This document shows positions 1-11,673 of a stretch of DNA of 64,000 nucleotides, one piece after another; position 1 is the first letter of the stretch, and each line of letters begins with the position of its first letter. Location of the stretch: the NCBI GenBank assembly GCA_947561395.2, contig OX387190.1, positions 20,702,858-20,766,857 on the forward strand. The letters run 5' to 3'. Source of the stretch: Buxus sempervirens (taxonomy: Eukaryota; Streptophyta; Magnoliopsida; Buxales; Buxaceae). Position numbers and translations under genes: made by a program. The notes beneath the pieces are model-generated. The model searched no databases. It was not told the origin of the DNA and saw only the letters and a program-made list of their open reading frames with translations.

Positions 1-1
1 C

Positions 2-481
2 AACCAAGCTCAAAATCGAATGAAGCAATTTGCTGATAGACATCGTACTGAACGTGAATTTGAAGAAGGTGACTATGTCTATTTGCGCCTTCAGCCCTAT
101 TGTCAAGCATTAGTTTCCTTCAGGAAAAATATGAAATTGGCACCAAAATTTTATGGGCCATACAAAGTTCTCAAAAAAATCAGCAAGGTGGCTTACAAGT
201 TGGATTTGCCAAGTGGTTCTCACATTCATCCAGTCTTTCATGTATCTCTTTTAAAAAAACAATTGGGCCAGCAGGTAGTTCCCTGTGTTGAGTTACCAGC
301 AGTGAATGAAGAAGGTCAAATCCAATTTTCTCCTATAGCAGTGCTGGATCGTCGGCTGGTTAACAAACATAATCGTGCAGTAACTCAAGTCTTAGTGCAG
401 TGGTCCAATTCTTTTCCAGAGGATGCTACTTGGGAGTGTTGGCATGACATACAAAAGAGGTTTCCAGATTTCCGACCTTGA
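2..481 (+). CDS. Ty3/gypsy polyprotein, C-terminal end with chromodomain (partial)
   Basis: The frame is open from the first bases of the window to a TGA at 479-481, so the start lies outside. It is the end of a gypsy pol protein: the integrase C-terminal part (KQFADRHR, then GDYVYLRLQPY and the APKFYGPYKV-KVAYKLDLP-HPVFHVSLLK series), followed by a chromodomain-like segment (SPIAVLDRR, VLVQWSN, PEDATWE, FPDF) at about residues 105-150. In chromoviruses this module is thought to bias integration towards particular chromatin. A purine-rich stretch and an LTR follow directly. The clade is probably Tekay- or Reina-like, judged only from the short LTR and the chromodomain. No break is seen in the visible part. 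Confidence 0.93.
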   Translation, partial: NQAQNRMKQFADRHRTEREFEEGDYVYLRLQPYCQALVSFRKNMKLAPKFYGPYKVLKKISKVAYKLDLPSGSHIHPVFHVSLLKKQLGQQVVPCVELPAVNEEGQIQFSPIAVLDRRLVNKHNRAVTQVLVQWSNSFPEDATWECWHDIQKRFPDFRP

Positions 482-500
482 GGACAAGGTCGATTTCAAG

Positions 501-510
501 CGGGGTGGAA
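501..510 (+). other. Polypurine tract of the gypsy element
   Basis: The short purine-rich run CGGGGTGGAA lies directly before the TG that opens the 3' LTR. This is where plus-strand DNA synthesis is primed in LTR retrotransposons. The assignment rests on position and composition. Confidence 0.6.
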
Positions 511-802
511 TGATGCATACCTTCATGAGCTGGAATTTAGGAAGTTTTTATTTGAGTTATCCTAGTCCCTGATTTGTAGGAAGTTGTTAATTGAGTTATC
601 CTAGTTGGTGTTATTTTACTATTTGAATTTAAGAGATTTGTTTTAGATAACCGTATGGGGTAGGGAGTATATATATTGTAGTGACCAATTTAAAGAAAAG
701 AGGAAGTTTTTTATCAATTTAGTTACACTTTTTGTGTAGAGGGTTTCCCCCCAGAAGAGGGAATTATTATTCTTCTCTGTTATCTTCTCCCTGGCCGTAT
801 CA
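511..802 (+). mobile_element. 3' LTR of the Ty3/gypsy element
   Basis: It begins TGATGC and ends GTATCA, giving TGAT...ATCA termini and a length of 292 bp. A TATA-like run (TATATATATT) sits near 669-678. The next bases TCCTC (803-807) occur uninterrupted in unit C at 62261-62265, which sets the insertion boundary and the likely 5-bp target. The left TSD copy is outside the window. Confidence 0.85.
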
Positions 803-3017
803 TCCTCTAGTGAACACTAGTGAGAAGCCCTCCTAAACCTTGAATCAGCCCAGCTGAAAACAAGATTATTCGCACAAGAATTTTTCAACTATGTTGTTGC
901 TCAAGTGTTCTCCAACTCAACCAAACTTATCAGAGGAGAGTTCAAATGTTAAAGCATGTTAAAGCAACACTTTTTATAGCTTCAAGGGAACGAGTCAGAG
1001 GGGAATAATATCATTGATCAAAATGTATAGCAGCAGTAATAATATAAACCATATTGTAATGGATGCACTCAAAATATCATGCACCAATCCACTGTGATTG
1101 GCAGATTCAACTCAAAAAAGAAAAATTACTCTCATTGAAATGATTTCCTTTCTAAATGTTAATGCATCAGTCACAATGCTCTCTTGTAATGTGATGGGTT
1201 TTGGTTGGTACTAGGGGCTGCGCGTAGAAAACGTGACCCACTTAGATAAACAGCCCAAGGTAGTTTGTTTAAAATAGCAGGGGATTGTTTCATTTGGGGA
1301 GGGCAATGTTTGGAAAAAGAAAAGGGGGGCCAGAATCTAGAGGGAATATTCTCCCCTCTTCTCTTTATATATAGTATAGATTAGCGCCCATAAAACCGTT
1401 ACAAACAATGGTACAACTCCGTTCGGTTTGGTCCAGGTCAACATCAACCAAAAAACCAAACCAATCGAATCAAACCGACCTTCGTTTGATTCGATTCGGT
1501 TTCTTTAGTAAAGCATATTGTTAAGTCGGATTCTTGTTCGGTTGATTTAAGCAAAAATATCAACTTAAAATCAAACTGAAACTAAGTTGGTTTACAGATC
1601 TTAGAACCAAAACCAAACTATACGCTTAGAAACCCAACCAAAGCCGACTCAAGTCCGTTCGGGTAGTCGGTTCTCGGTTTTAACCAACCCAAGCATCCCT
1701 TGAAAAAACCGCCTTTAATGGTTGACCTCTATCGATTGACTTTGATGGAAGCTTTTTAGAGTCAAACAAAACAACCAATATAATTCCCTTAAACAATCCA
1801 ATAAAGTCACTTCTACTGATTTATCCACAAAAATCCTTTGTTTTATGATCTCTCTTTCCCCTCCCATACCCTTGAGCCCTAAGCAGACAACACAACCAAA
1901 AGGAGAAAAGGAAAAAAAAATTTATAAGGAAAAAACTAAGGGTTTTTTTTCCGGATGATATAATAATGCAATATAAGCAATCAATTTTCAAAATTTAACT
2001 GTCCTATGCACATAATTTCAAAATTATCTTTTTCATATACAGGGCATACCAGAAAATGTTCCATAGTATAGTATAAGTTCATTTTTCTACATTCCAAAAA
2101 ATGTTCCACAGTATAGTATAAGTTCATTTTTCATCACACTACGCAGCGGTAAGTAACATGTGAACCAGTTAAATCATAGTCCAGATGCATACTGTTGTTG
2201 CAAGCTGGGTAGTGATATTATGTAAATGTTATACTGTATTCTTGCTTATTTCACAACCTATTTCTTCAATGCAGTCAATTTTGGGATTGCATAATGATTT
2301 TTAACATTTCACATTATGATCTTATTTATTCAATATTAAGAAGTCCCTTCCTCCAAGGGATAGATTTTTTTGAGGCTCTTTATTTTGAGAAATGGGAGAG
2401 AATCCATTTGACTGTGCAATAAGCTGGTTCCAAGAGGAATGATATTTTTTAAGTCAAAACAAGAAGGATTCCATGATTGGCCTACCAAACAAATTTCTCC
2501 TAAATCATGAAGACAAAGAAAGCCTCTCTAACAAAGAGTTAATAAAATTTTCAGGGATGGAAAATCTATAAGATTTCACAAACCTTGTACTTACCAAAGT
2601 TTCTGTTTCGGTGCGGCTAGTCATTTCGCCCAACAATTTTGTTGTTTTTTAATTGCAAAAAATGCAAATAATGTTTGTAAATTAGAAATAATCATTTACA
2701 TCACTGAGTAAGGTACAAAAATATAATCATTCATAAGCATAACATGTTACAATATTAAACATGCTAATAAGAAAACATACAGCTGAGCAAATAAAAAGGA
2801 AAAGCAGCAACCAATAATAACTTTTAAAAAACACATTTTAAACATGCTAATAAAAAAAAAAGTACAACAGAGCAAATCAAAGAGAGAATGGCAACCAATG
2901 GTGACTGGTAAAAAACACATTTTACCTTTTATACATATATTACATATCAAATTGGAGCTTAGATTAAAGCGTTTATAAACTTCAAAGGGGGAAACCTCTT
3001 ATAATTTCGCTCAAAAT
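803..3017. other. Non-coding left end of unit A
   Basis: No recognisable gene. It is shared with B (28011-29227) and C (62261-63866). It holds a stretch rich in CCAAACC/GGTTTGG motifs (1430-1700) and a local tandem duplication of about 50 bp at 2052-2145, built on GTTCCA-AGTATAGTATAAGTTC. B lacks the part equivalent to about 1267-2080. Confidence 0.8.
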
Positions 3018-5743
3018 GGTTGAAAATTACATTTTACCTTTTATACATATATTCCATAATCACAATTTTATGTTCAAAATTTATGTAGATCACTCAAATT
3101 CTCAAAAATTAAAGAAAAAAAATGCAACACTAGCATTATTTCAAAGTACAATTATTCTTGGGAATAGATTATATTGTACTGCTTTCTTTATCATTGCATT
3201 CCTATTTATATTATTCTACACACAATATGCTTTTGTAATATTTATAGTCATATAAAATAATTACAGGAAAAAGGTTATGTAGATTGAAAATCAGCGTACT
3301 AAAATTTACCTAGACGATTAAAATATGGCTGGTATTAGTCACCAAAAGAATGAAAACCAAAGAAGCAAATGCATGCAGCTAGATTGTGACTTGCATTCAA
3401 ATTAATAACACAGCTTGAACGTCTAAATTAACCTGCTTGTCTTCCAGATTGTACTTCTTTAATAGTTTTTCTTTCTCTTCTGAAGTCAATATGTCATGCT
3501 TTGGCTTCAAAACATGCTTCGTAATATTAATCAACAAATCTGTGATCTGATGACAAAAAAGAAAAAACAAAGATGATACGTTAGAAACATAAAATGAAAA
3601 GTTATTAGTGAACTCAATGATATGTGAATTAAGAGATGAAACTATATGCATTTTTATGAGTTCTCAAACTAAAAATAAGAATGTAAATAAGACAGATAAC
3701 AATGAGGTTACTTCCAGACATTTCTAGAGGCACCAGCATAGGTAACCAGGCTCTTCAATGATACTAGCCTAGGCAAGTTAGATTGACGTGGTCATCTATC
3801 TAAAGGTGGTCACCTAGTTAACCAAGCAAGCAACTTGGCAAGGGTTTTAGACCAACGATCACCTGATCTTGAATAAATACTTTATTAATTTATATCTTGT
3901 ACATTTATTTACATCTTTTAAATTGTTATTTATTACTGATATAATTATTTGTGTTTAACTTACTAATAACATTATTTTTTGACTCACTCGTTGTCATGGT
4001 AAAAGCATTGGGCTGCCAGCATGAGAACCCTAATTCCAGAATACAGCAACTTTACACAAAATGCCCAACATTAATTTTGTAATGAATCCAACCTTCACCA
4101 GACCTGACATCCGTGGGATCTATGCCAGGTTACAACCCTTAACTTATAACATGATTTAACTTTTTATAATAATCACAATTATGTAATGCAATTATAAAAG
4201 TCCATTAACAATGACAATTAGAAGCTAAAATTATACCATTGGCAGCAAAGAGAGATCCTGGAAAGGATTCAGAGCATAGAATAAAAATTTTCTGACACAA
4301 CTGAAAATTTTAAAAGAGGAGATAGGATTTTTTATAAGAAAAAAGCACTCGGAAACAAGGAAGGTACTTTTACAAGAAGGTGTCAGAACCTAGATGTGGG
4401 ATTTGTGTCTTAAAAACCAGGTTGAAATGTCGATGTGAATTCAAGGTCAAACACATGCAATCAAGCCTCTGTCAGTGCCTTTGAAACCTAGCTGCTAGTG
4501 AAAGGAGCATCATATTCATGCCTCCACTCAGTGCTTGTAATTTGTCAGGCATATTACCATCTACCTCATAAGCTTCTCAATTCCCGTGCATTCCAAGCTC
4601 AGTGAAAGAAAGCTAAAGCTTGACTACATGGGAAGGTTATCAATAATCAAAAGAGCCTTGTGAGCAGTAGCTAAGTTCCTAAAATGAAATATATCCTAGC
4701 TCAGCTTCAAGCCTCCGTCCTCACAGAAACAGTAGACACACCAAACTACTCTGTTACATGGATAAATCTTCAACTGGAAACTCAAGCAATTACATCCAGG
4801 ACAATAATTTCAAATTCTCAAACCAATAGTTAATCAAAATTTCCAACTATATCAACAATTATATATATATATAGATATATTCTTAGCTACTTGTAGGTTT
4901 TAAATATCGGCTGATACCGAGAAGTATTGGCCCATACGACTCAGTATCGCCACAAGACAATACCGAGTATCGTCCTGATATTGGGGCTTTTCTGGAATTA
5001 TTGGTATCGGCTGATACAACTCGGTATTGGGCATCCTCAAGCCATAATGCAGAAAATCAAAGACACATCTCAATAAGAATGTGTAATAGTGTGATCAACA
5101 TTTTATTTTTCTAGAAGATCACAGAGGAAAGAAAAATTCATACCCATTCAATATAAATCGATGCAGAAGGATATTTAATGTTGTGACCTATGTGTCACAT
5201 GCAGGTATATGCACAACGAAATGCAATCACTGAAAGGTTTGTAAATTAAATTTGAATATTTAATTTATAATGACACCTTTCACAATTTGAGATAACACCA
5301 GGAATTCAGGAATCATGCCAAGTAGTTGGTTTTATTTTTTTTATAAGTAATGAAATTATATTGTATAAAAGGGGAAAGATACTAATAGAAACACAAAAAC
5401 AGCAGCTAGATGAGAAGAAAAAGGGTGTCGAGAACAAGAAGGCACCACAAAGACGAGAAAAAACTAAACATCTAAATAAAAGGAAATATCACCAAAGGCT
5501 AGAGGGGCTAATAGCTCAAGCCTTAGCTAAATTGTCTGCAGCATCATTAGCAGTCCTAGGCATGTGTTTGAATGAGATGTTCAAACCCCGCACCAAGGAT
5601 CATGCTAGTCAAATCAACTCCAAGTATCTCCATGGTCCTGAGTCCTCTCTACTCATCCACCTCAAAATGTTTGCTGCATCCCCTTCAATCACATCAAATA
5701 GTTTCTCAGGCTCATGGGATTCTTATTTGTCTTCACAAAGGTC
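3018..5743. other. Block present in A but replaced in B
   Basis: A and B stop matching at 3018/29228 and resume at about 5744/38270. This A-specific stretch carries an RPB5-like exon (3433-3546) that continues the reading frame of the shared exon at 6737-6913, so A probably keeps the ancestral arrangement. The rest is AT-rich and non-coding, with a TA run near 4860-4885 and repeated TATCGGCTGATAC-type motifs at 4905-5030. Confidence 0.7.
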
Positions 5744-6913
5744 AGTATGCAAGCCGTTTATTGTTTAATCCAGACACTTAACAAAAATGATAGGGCATTA
5801 TATTATTATAATTGCGAATGAAGATTTTGTTGTATTTTTAATGGTTTTTTAAGGGCTCAAAATTTCCTCTTGGTGTTTTGTCTTTTAGTGTTTGTCTCTT
5901 GTGGGAACTAAATAGTCCCACATTGGAAGTTTATGAGAACTTCCAAGAGTTTATATTGAATAGTGGGAACTAAAGGGGTGCAACCCCTAAAGTGAGACAT
6001 TATTCCTTGTTGTTGGGGTTTCTTTGAATCGCGCGCTGCCGCCGCCGTCCGTCCGGTCGGTCGTGGTGTGGTGTGTGCTGCTATCTTTTTATACTTATTT
6101 TTTGCTGACTTTCTAAACGTTTTATTTTTTATTTTATTTCTAAAACCGTTTTGCATTCTTAATCGTTGATTAACCGTTTGTGATTAACGTTACTATTTGT
6201 GTGAACGTGTGCCTCTTAAGAGACAAAAACGTTCGTTTCCTCTCTTATATATAGAAGAGAGAGATTAGGGTTTTGAAAAAGACGAAAACTGCCTTCTTCT
6301 TCTCTTCTTCCAAAAACTGTTCAGAGTGACACTGCTACACGGGTTCTGTTTTGATCCAGTATTTCTGTGCGGATTACTGGAGAGACGTTTTGTCGTTGAA
6401 TGCTGGAAGCCATAGTGTCGATCAACCCGTCGCACTGGAGATTCGTTCTACAGGGGACGCTTAAGGCTTTAAGCACAAAGATTTTTGAATCTCGCCTCGA
6501 CTGTTAAATCTGATAAGTTCATTCCAATCCTGCTTATATTTGTTTCTACTTATCTGGTCTGTTTGGATCTGTTAGTATTTTTTTTTCTGTCTTGATTGTT
6601 CTCCTCAGATTCGTGCATCTAATACTATTTTATTGTTTACCCAATTCCATTCGTATTTTGCTACCTATTTGATAATACAGAACAGTATTTCTCCTAAATA
6701 TAACAACAGATTTGGAGTAATTATCGAGTTACTTACTTGAAAGATCTCCACTTTAAATGGCAGCAATTGATTCACCTCTTTCAGAGCTCTGGGTGTCATA
6801 TTGCTCTGCACAATCATAATAAAACGGGCCACAACCTGTTTGTCAATCTGGGAGGCAATGCCACGTAAAGTGGATAATCTAATCGGATCTGTTCCACAAA
6901 AGATGACCAGAAT
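3433..6913 (-). pseudogene. NRPE5-like: RPB5-family RNA polymerase subunit gene, two exons (unit A)
   Basis: On the minus strand an exon at 6913-6737 (59 codons) has a proper acceptor (TTGCAG) and donor (GTAAGT). It encodes an RPB5-like middle segment (VIFCGTDPIR, STLRGIASQ, LPFKVEIFQ). The next exon, 3546-3433 (38 codons, acceptor CATCAG, donor GTTAAT), continues in phase with ITDLLINITKHVLKPKH and ends LLKKYNLEDKQ. Joined, this reads as the linker and start of the C-terminal assembly domain of RPB5, the shared subunit of plant RNA polymerases. The wording resembles the Pol V-type paralogue more than canonical NRPB5, but that is uncertain. I could not find an N-terminal exon or the final exon (normally LPR...YYGL...), so this is probably a gene fragment. 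A solo LTR sits in the intron. Confidence 0.75.
5823..6713 (+). mobile_element. Solo LTR with 5-bp TSD, unit A only
   Basis: The LTR spans 5828-6708 (881 bp), starts TGTTGTA and ends TAACAACA, and is flanked by perfect GATTT duplications (5823-5827 and 6709-6713). Unit B shows the empty site: GAAGATCTGGAG at about 38345-38356. A TATATATA motif near 6246 followed by a GA-rich leader supports plus orientation. No internal retroelement sequence remains, so it is a product of LTR-LTR recombination. It lies in the intron of the RPB5-like fragment. The superfamily is not certain; the TGTTG...CAACA ends fit Ty1/copia. Confidence 0.9.
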
Positions 6914-8181
6914 CTGCAATCAAGATAATTATCTGTCGTAACACTGAAATTCACATTAGCTGATACAATTAAAAGCATTACAAGAATATCCAAAACTTTC
7001 CAAGAGATGATGCCTGGTGACCACCTGATTTATGTATGGTACAAATTAAAACCTAATGGCTCAAGTTCTAGACCATTACCTATCTTATAAATGAGCTAAA
7101 ACATGTTTTATACAAATAAAAGACACATCCACAGTGACAACACTATTTATATGTGGTACAAAATTACAAATTACAACCTAATAACTCCATGTCTAGATCA
7201 TCACTTATCCTATGCACAGGATAAATGAGTTTTTAAAGAGTAAAATACACGCTAAGAATGAGCATTTCACAATTAAAAAGACACATGGATTAAAAATGAG
7301 TTTTGGGCAAGTAAAAGACATGACATACACATGCATACACACCGACAAGTAGAAGACCCCAAGTCTAAACCATACCCTTATTATACATAGACTAAGAATG
7401 AGTCTTTGGTAAGTAGAAGACAAACACACACACTCTTCCAAGTAAAGACGTGTACACTCAAAAAGGAGAAGGCATTCGAGGTCTAGGTTATCACCTATCT
7501 CATACATGGGCTAAAGAAAGAGTTATTGACAAGTAAATGACAAACATCATCACCTATCATATACATGGGCTAAAAATGGATTTTTTAACAGTATGATTCA
7601 TAACTTGAATCTTATGACTTGCCATTTAATTGTAAAACTCTAAGGGCTTCCCTTATTTTTAATTTAGTCCCTTTACATAAAGAATGGCATGCTAAAAGGA
7701 CTAAATATAATACAGGAAAATATGTACATATATAAATTACTTATTTTCAACAATAAAAGACCCTCTTTCTAAGTTAAATCCCAAAAACCTAAACCACAAA
7801 CACTACTTATACTAAGATCAACGCATATATTATGATACAAATTCAAAATATGACTCAATTCATGACGGGCTCATTACTTGTGCGTGCACGTGCGCAGAAG
7901 TGTACAAGTATTTTATTTTTAAATGATAATATATACAAGTGAGAAGCACTAAAAAAGTATGATAAATAAAAATTTTAAAAAAGTTAGAAATATTTGAGAT
8001 TAAACATGGTGTGATGGATTCTATCACTTTCCATGTGGCCTCTTGGGTTGTTCTTCCTCCCTCTTTCCGGGTTTATTCGATTGACGACATTATACGTTGT
8101 TGTGAATTGTTGTGTGTATAGGGTATAGGTTTTTGTCATGGGCGTGGAGCTGGAGTGATGAATACTTCTATCTCTTACCTT
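6914..8181. other. Non-coding region upstream of the RPB5-like exon, unit A
   Basis: AT-rich, with loosely repeated phrases such as ACATGGGCTAAAAATGAG, AAGTAAAAGACA and TAGACCATTACC between about 7010 and 7580, suggesting an old degenerate local amplification. Shared with B (38554-39965) with small indels. No coding region recognised. Confidence 0.65.
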
Positions 8182-8612
8182 TAGGCCCCGATTGGTTCAG
8201 AGAATTGGGGCGAGAATTCAGTACAGAATTGGAATTGTGGGCTTAAATTCCAAATCTTACGTTTGGAAGCACATTGGAGAATTGGAATTAGAATTATTAC
8301 CCAATTCCGTAGAATTGCCTTATAAGCTATTTTTTAGCTTACCTAATTCCCTACCCAAGAGAAGAGAATTCAAGATTCGTGATAAGAATTAGGAACTAGT
8401 TATAGAATTGAACCCATACGCTCTTGTTTGTACTGTTCTTCTAAAACTCTATAACTCTCTCTCTATCACCCCTCCTCTCCTCTCTATCCCCCCAACTCTC
8501 TCTTCCTTTTTCTTCTAAACACGTACCATTCTCTCTTTTTTTTCTTTTCCCCAACGACCAAATCATCTTTGTCACTATTGCAGACAACGTGAAACAACCC
8601 CAACCACGTGAA
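8182..8612 (-). mobile_element. Truncated Harbinger-like element (unit A only)
   Basis: It starts GGCCCCGATTGGTTCAGAG after TTA and is the reverse complement of the right part of the element at 16873-17737, including AATAGCTTATAAGG, a CT-rich stretch and TTTCACGTTGTCTGC. The other terminal repeat is missing, and the sequence runs straight into unit sequence at about 8613. In B the same position holds 725 bp of other sequence (39966-40690), so insertion here went with loss of flanking DNA. Confidence 0.8.
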
Positions 8613-9420
8613 AAAAAGAGGAGGTAGAAATCCTCTATTAAATGAGGTATACCAAATGGGATGAACTCATATTACAATGATGCATTATATAGCTATTGAA
8701 ATTTTTTTAAGTATATGTAATTTCTACATTATAAATAAAATGAAATGTTTGTTTTTAATTTTATCTCCTGTATATTACTAAGACTTATGTAGGTTGAATA
8801 ATATCCATATGGGTGATCCCAGGGGTATCATCTAACAAGTTGCGTTAGCCACATCCCATGTATAAAAAAAAAGTCCTGAATTACTAGCCAACTAACTTTG
8901 TGTGGTAGACCTGAGTATCTTTTAGGATGATTCAACTCATATGCCCCATACATGGCAAAGAATGGATGGTTGTCCCATGGTCTTTCCAGGAGAGAGGTTG
9001 TGCCTGAATCTTGAACTATTTAATGAATGCTATTTATATGGCTTAAACTTGCCTCATCTTAGCACATTACTACTTTACCTTTGTGTTTCCTTCTTATGGA
9101 ATATGATATGAAATTATGCTTTTTTTTCATAAATTGAACGAAGTTCTGAAATTAGGCATTTTAGAAATATAGAATTATTTTTGCTTATGTTCTTAATTTT
9201 GGTGATCACAAAATTGCATAAATTAGCATTGTATTATGTCATGTTCTCAACTATTTTGTTTTATTTTATGCTCAAGTAAACAATGTTTCTTGAGAAGTCA
9301 TCATGGGAGGATAGAGCATTAGGTAGAGGCATGTATGAGAAATTCCATTAGTGAAATCCAATTGATGCAAACATAAGTGACTTGAGTCTCTTGGTATTAG
9401 TAAAATTTTTTGTATGAATG
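8613..9420. other. Non-coding, unit A
   Basis: Matches B from about 40692 onward with very few mismatches. No coding exon or repeat family recognised. Confidence 0.6.
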
Positions 9421-10430
9421 ATGCTTTACTTGGCAGGTGGTTATGAAGATTCAATGCGGAAGCAAATGCATTTTGGAGAAGATTTATCAGAGAAAATTCT
9501 GGGTTGCAAGTGAGAAATGAGATTCCTTTGAAATTGGTAGCTTTCCTGGTCTAGTGTAATATCATGGGAGTAAATATTGACTTTTTGAAGGGGGTTAAAT
9601 TTTGTGTTGGAAACAGAAATGGTTAGATTTTGGAAGGATGATTTTTATCCAGAGGGTAGGTGTAAGCCCCTTATTTTTGCACCCCTGGAAGTGCTGAAAA
9701 TGAAAACCCTGACGAAAGTCAAACCCTTAGGGGACAAAAAGTTGACTTGTTGATCAGGTGATAATTGGCCACCTTGATTTATCTCAATAGATATAGAATC
9801 CTGACACGAGTCCAACGCAACTAAGTTTGCTGGAATTGGAGTCCGGATGAAGGTTCTGTGGGCCGGTCAAACTTAAGGGTGAGCCGAAAGTTAATTTTTT
9901 TTGGAACCCCGAGCCAGGTGCTTAGCTCTATATCATTGGATAGAGGGCTCCGATACGAGTCCAACGCAACTGAGCTTGCTCAAATCGGAGTTCGGATGAA
10001 GGAGATATGAGCTGTCGAAATTTCCGAGCAGTAAAACCCAGAAAGCTGCACACGTGGCAAAAAGCTACACACGTGGCGAGTAGCGCAAGAAAATATCTCG
10101 AGGGGCAATCCGTAAATATCCAAACATACAAAATATCCCAGGGTTTAAAGCAAAATTTTGCAGGGACCAAATCTGTGAATATCTAAGAGTATTGGATGAA
10201 TCTGGGAATATCCAGGGGCAAATCCGTAATTTTTCGATTTGTATCCGACCAAATATGTCGGATACACATACCTCAGTGTATAACCGACACTATCCATCGG
10301 ATACAAGGAGATTTTCCAGCGAGATTCGTGCCGATTCCCCGACAATTTCGCGGCGGCATTAAATTTCGCAAATTATGATGTTTTGTATCTGATATAAAAT
10401 ATCGGATACACATGAAGGTTAGTGTAGCCA

Positions 10431-10480
10431 GCCTTGGAGGCCGGATACACACACCCTCTAGTGTATCCGGCCTCCAAGGC
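10431..10480. repeat. Perfect 20-bp inverted repeat upstream of the LTR TATA box
   Basis: Arms 10431-10450 and 10461-10480 are exact reverse complements (GCCTTGGAGG... against ...CCTCCAAGGC) with a 10-base loop. It lies 20 bp before the TATA box. The B copy (42520-42569) carries two arm mismatches. Confidence 0.9.
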
Positions 10481-10499
10481 CGGATACATTAAGTTTGCC

Positions 10500-10507
10500 T
10501 ATAAAAG
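10500..10507 (+). promoter_or_regulatory. TATA box of the giant LTR
   Basis: TATAAAAG in the context CCTATAAAAGGC, followed by a CT-rich leader. It is the likely U3/R boundary promoter of the retroelement and is also present in B at 42589-42596. Confidence 0.6.
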
Positions 10508-11608
10508 GCAAACAATAGCTCAGTGTCGGGGTTGGCTTGGTTTTGGTTGTTTTCCCCTCTTCTGCCCCTTTGCACCTGCTCCGAAATCCCTTCCTTTTCA
10601 CCCCACCTTGCTCCCCAAACCTAAAGACATTTTCTCTAAGGCTCTCCCATCATCTCCTCTCTTCTTTTTCTCCGTTGTGCCTAAGCAAGGAGGAGGCTAC
10701 CCGCTGTTGGTGGCCAAATGAGCTACTCCAGCCCTCATCTCTACTTCAAGGAGGCTCTACACCTTGTTCCAGGGTTCATAAACACCAAGGTAACGTTTCC
10801 CATAGCTTGTTGTTCAACGTAAATAAAAATAGGCTTATTCTAAGCATGTTATATATTCGCCATCCTTAGCTTGCTTTCTTCCTTAGAACAAATCTATCTT
10901 CATGGTAGTTTGGCATGTGTTATCCTCTTCTTCTCACCGCATGAAAATCTCCAAGTAAGGGAGGTCCTACGCTTGGTTCTATGGGAGAATGAGAGATGAC
11001 CCCTCACAGTTTTGGCCATCTCAAGCTACTGTTTTGGTCTTATTGGAGCCGTTTTTAAGAGGAAGCATGTTTCCTCATATTTCATCCATTGTATCCCATG
11101 TTAACCCCTCTCTTTCCCTTCTTTAGATATTTATGCTTAGATGATTTCGCATTTTCTTTGAGCATGAGGTTGGTAATGGGGTGTGTTGTTTATGATAGAG
11201 CTGTTTGTGTTAGATCATTCATGCATATCGTTTGAAGCATGTGTTCCTCCCTACCCCCACTATAACATCTTCTAAGAAGCTGCCATGGGTAATAAGCATG
11301 CTCCCTTTTTTACATATACAGTTATACATGCCCCAAACATGACCTCATGCACATGCGCTCTCTTACTAAAATCATGCTAAGTTGTTCTTTTATTTGTTTA
11401 TCATTTGATCTCCGCACGTGTGAGCATACAAAGAAGGCAAGAATGAGGTTTCCCCCCTCTCTCTCTACCAATGTGGGCTCACACAGGAGCCCACGCAATC
11501 CCTGGAACATCCTAGGAAGCCTAGAAACCCCACCCTCATGCAAAAATCCGAAAAAAGGGCTTCTGTATGTTGATCCGGCAACTCAGGTCAGATCAACAAA
11601 GCCCCATT

Positions 11609-11673
11609 CGTAGCCGGCAAAAGATGCCGGATACACAGAGCCCTGTGTGTAACCGGCATCTTAGGCCGGCTAC
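11609..11673. repeat. Long imperfect inverted repeat inside the giant LTR
   Basis: TAGCCGGC-AAGATGCCGGATACACAG on the left pairs with CTGTGTGTAACCGGCATCTT-GCCGGCTA on the right around a short AGCC loop. It lies about 1.1 kb downstream of the TATA box, so it would be in the transcript. It shares the CCGGATACAC core with the hairpin at 10431. Confidence 0.75.

Noticed and set aside
1430..1700. GGTTTGG/CCAAACC-rich stretch as a telomere-like array
   Set aside because: The plant telomere repeat is TTTAGGG; these motifs are irregular and do not form an array.
10434..10869. Open frames downstream of the TATA box in the giant LTR
   Set aside because: Proline/leucine-rich translation of a CT-rich leader with stops, inside an LTR.
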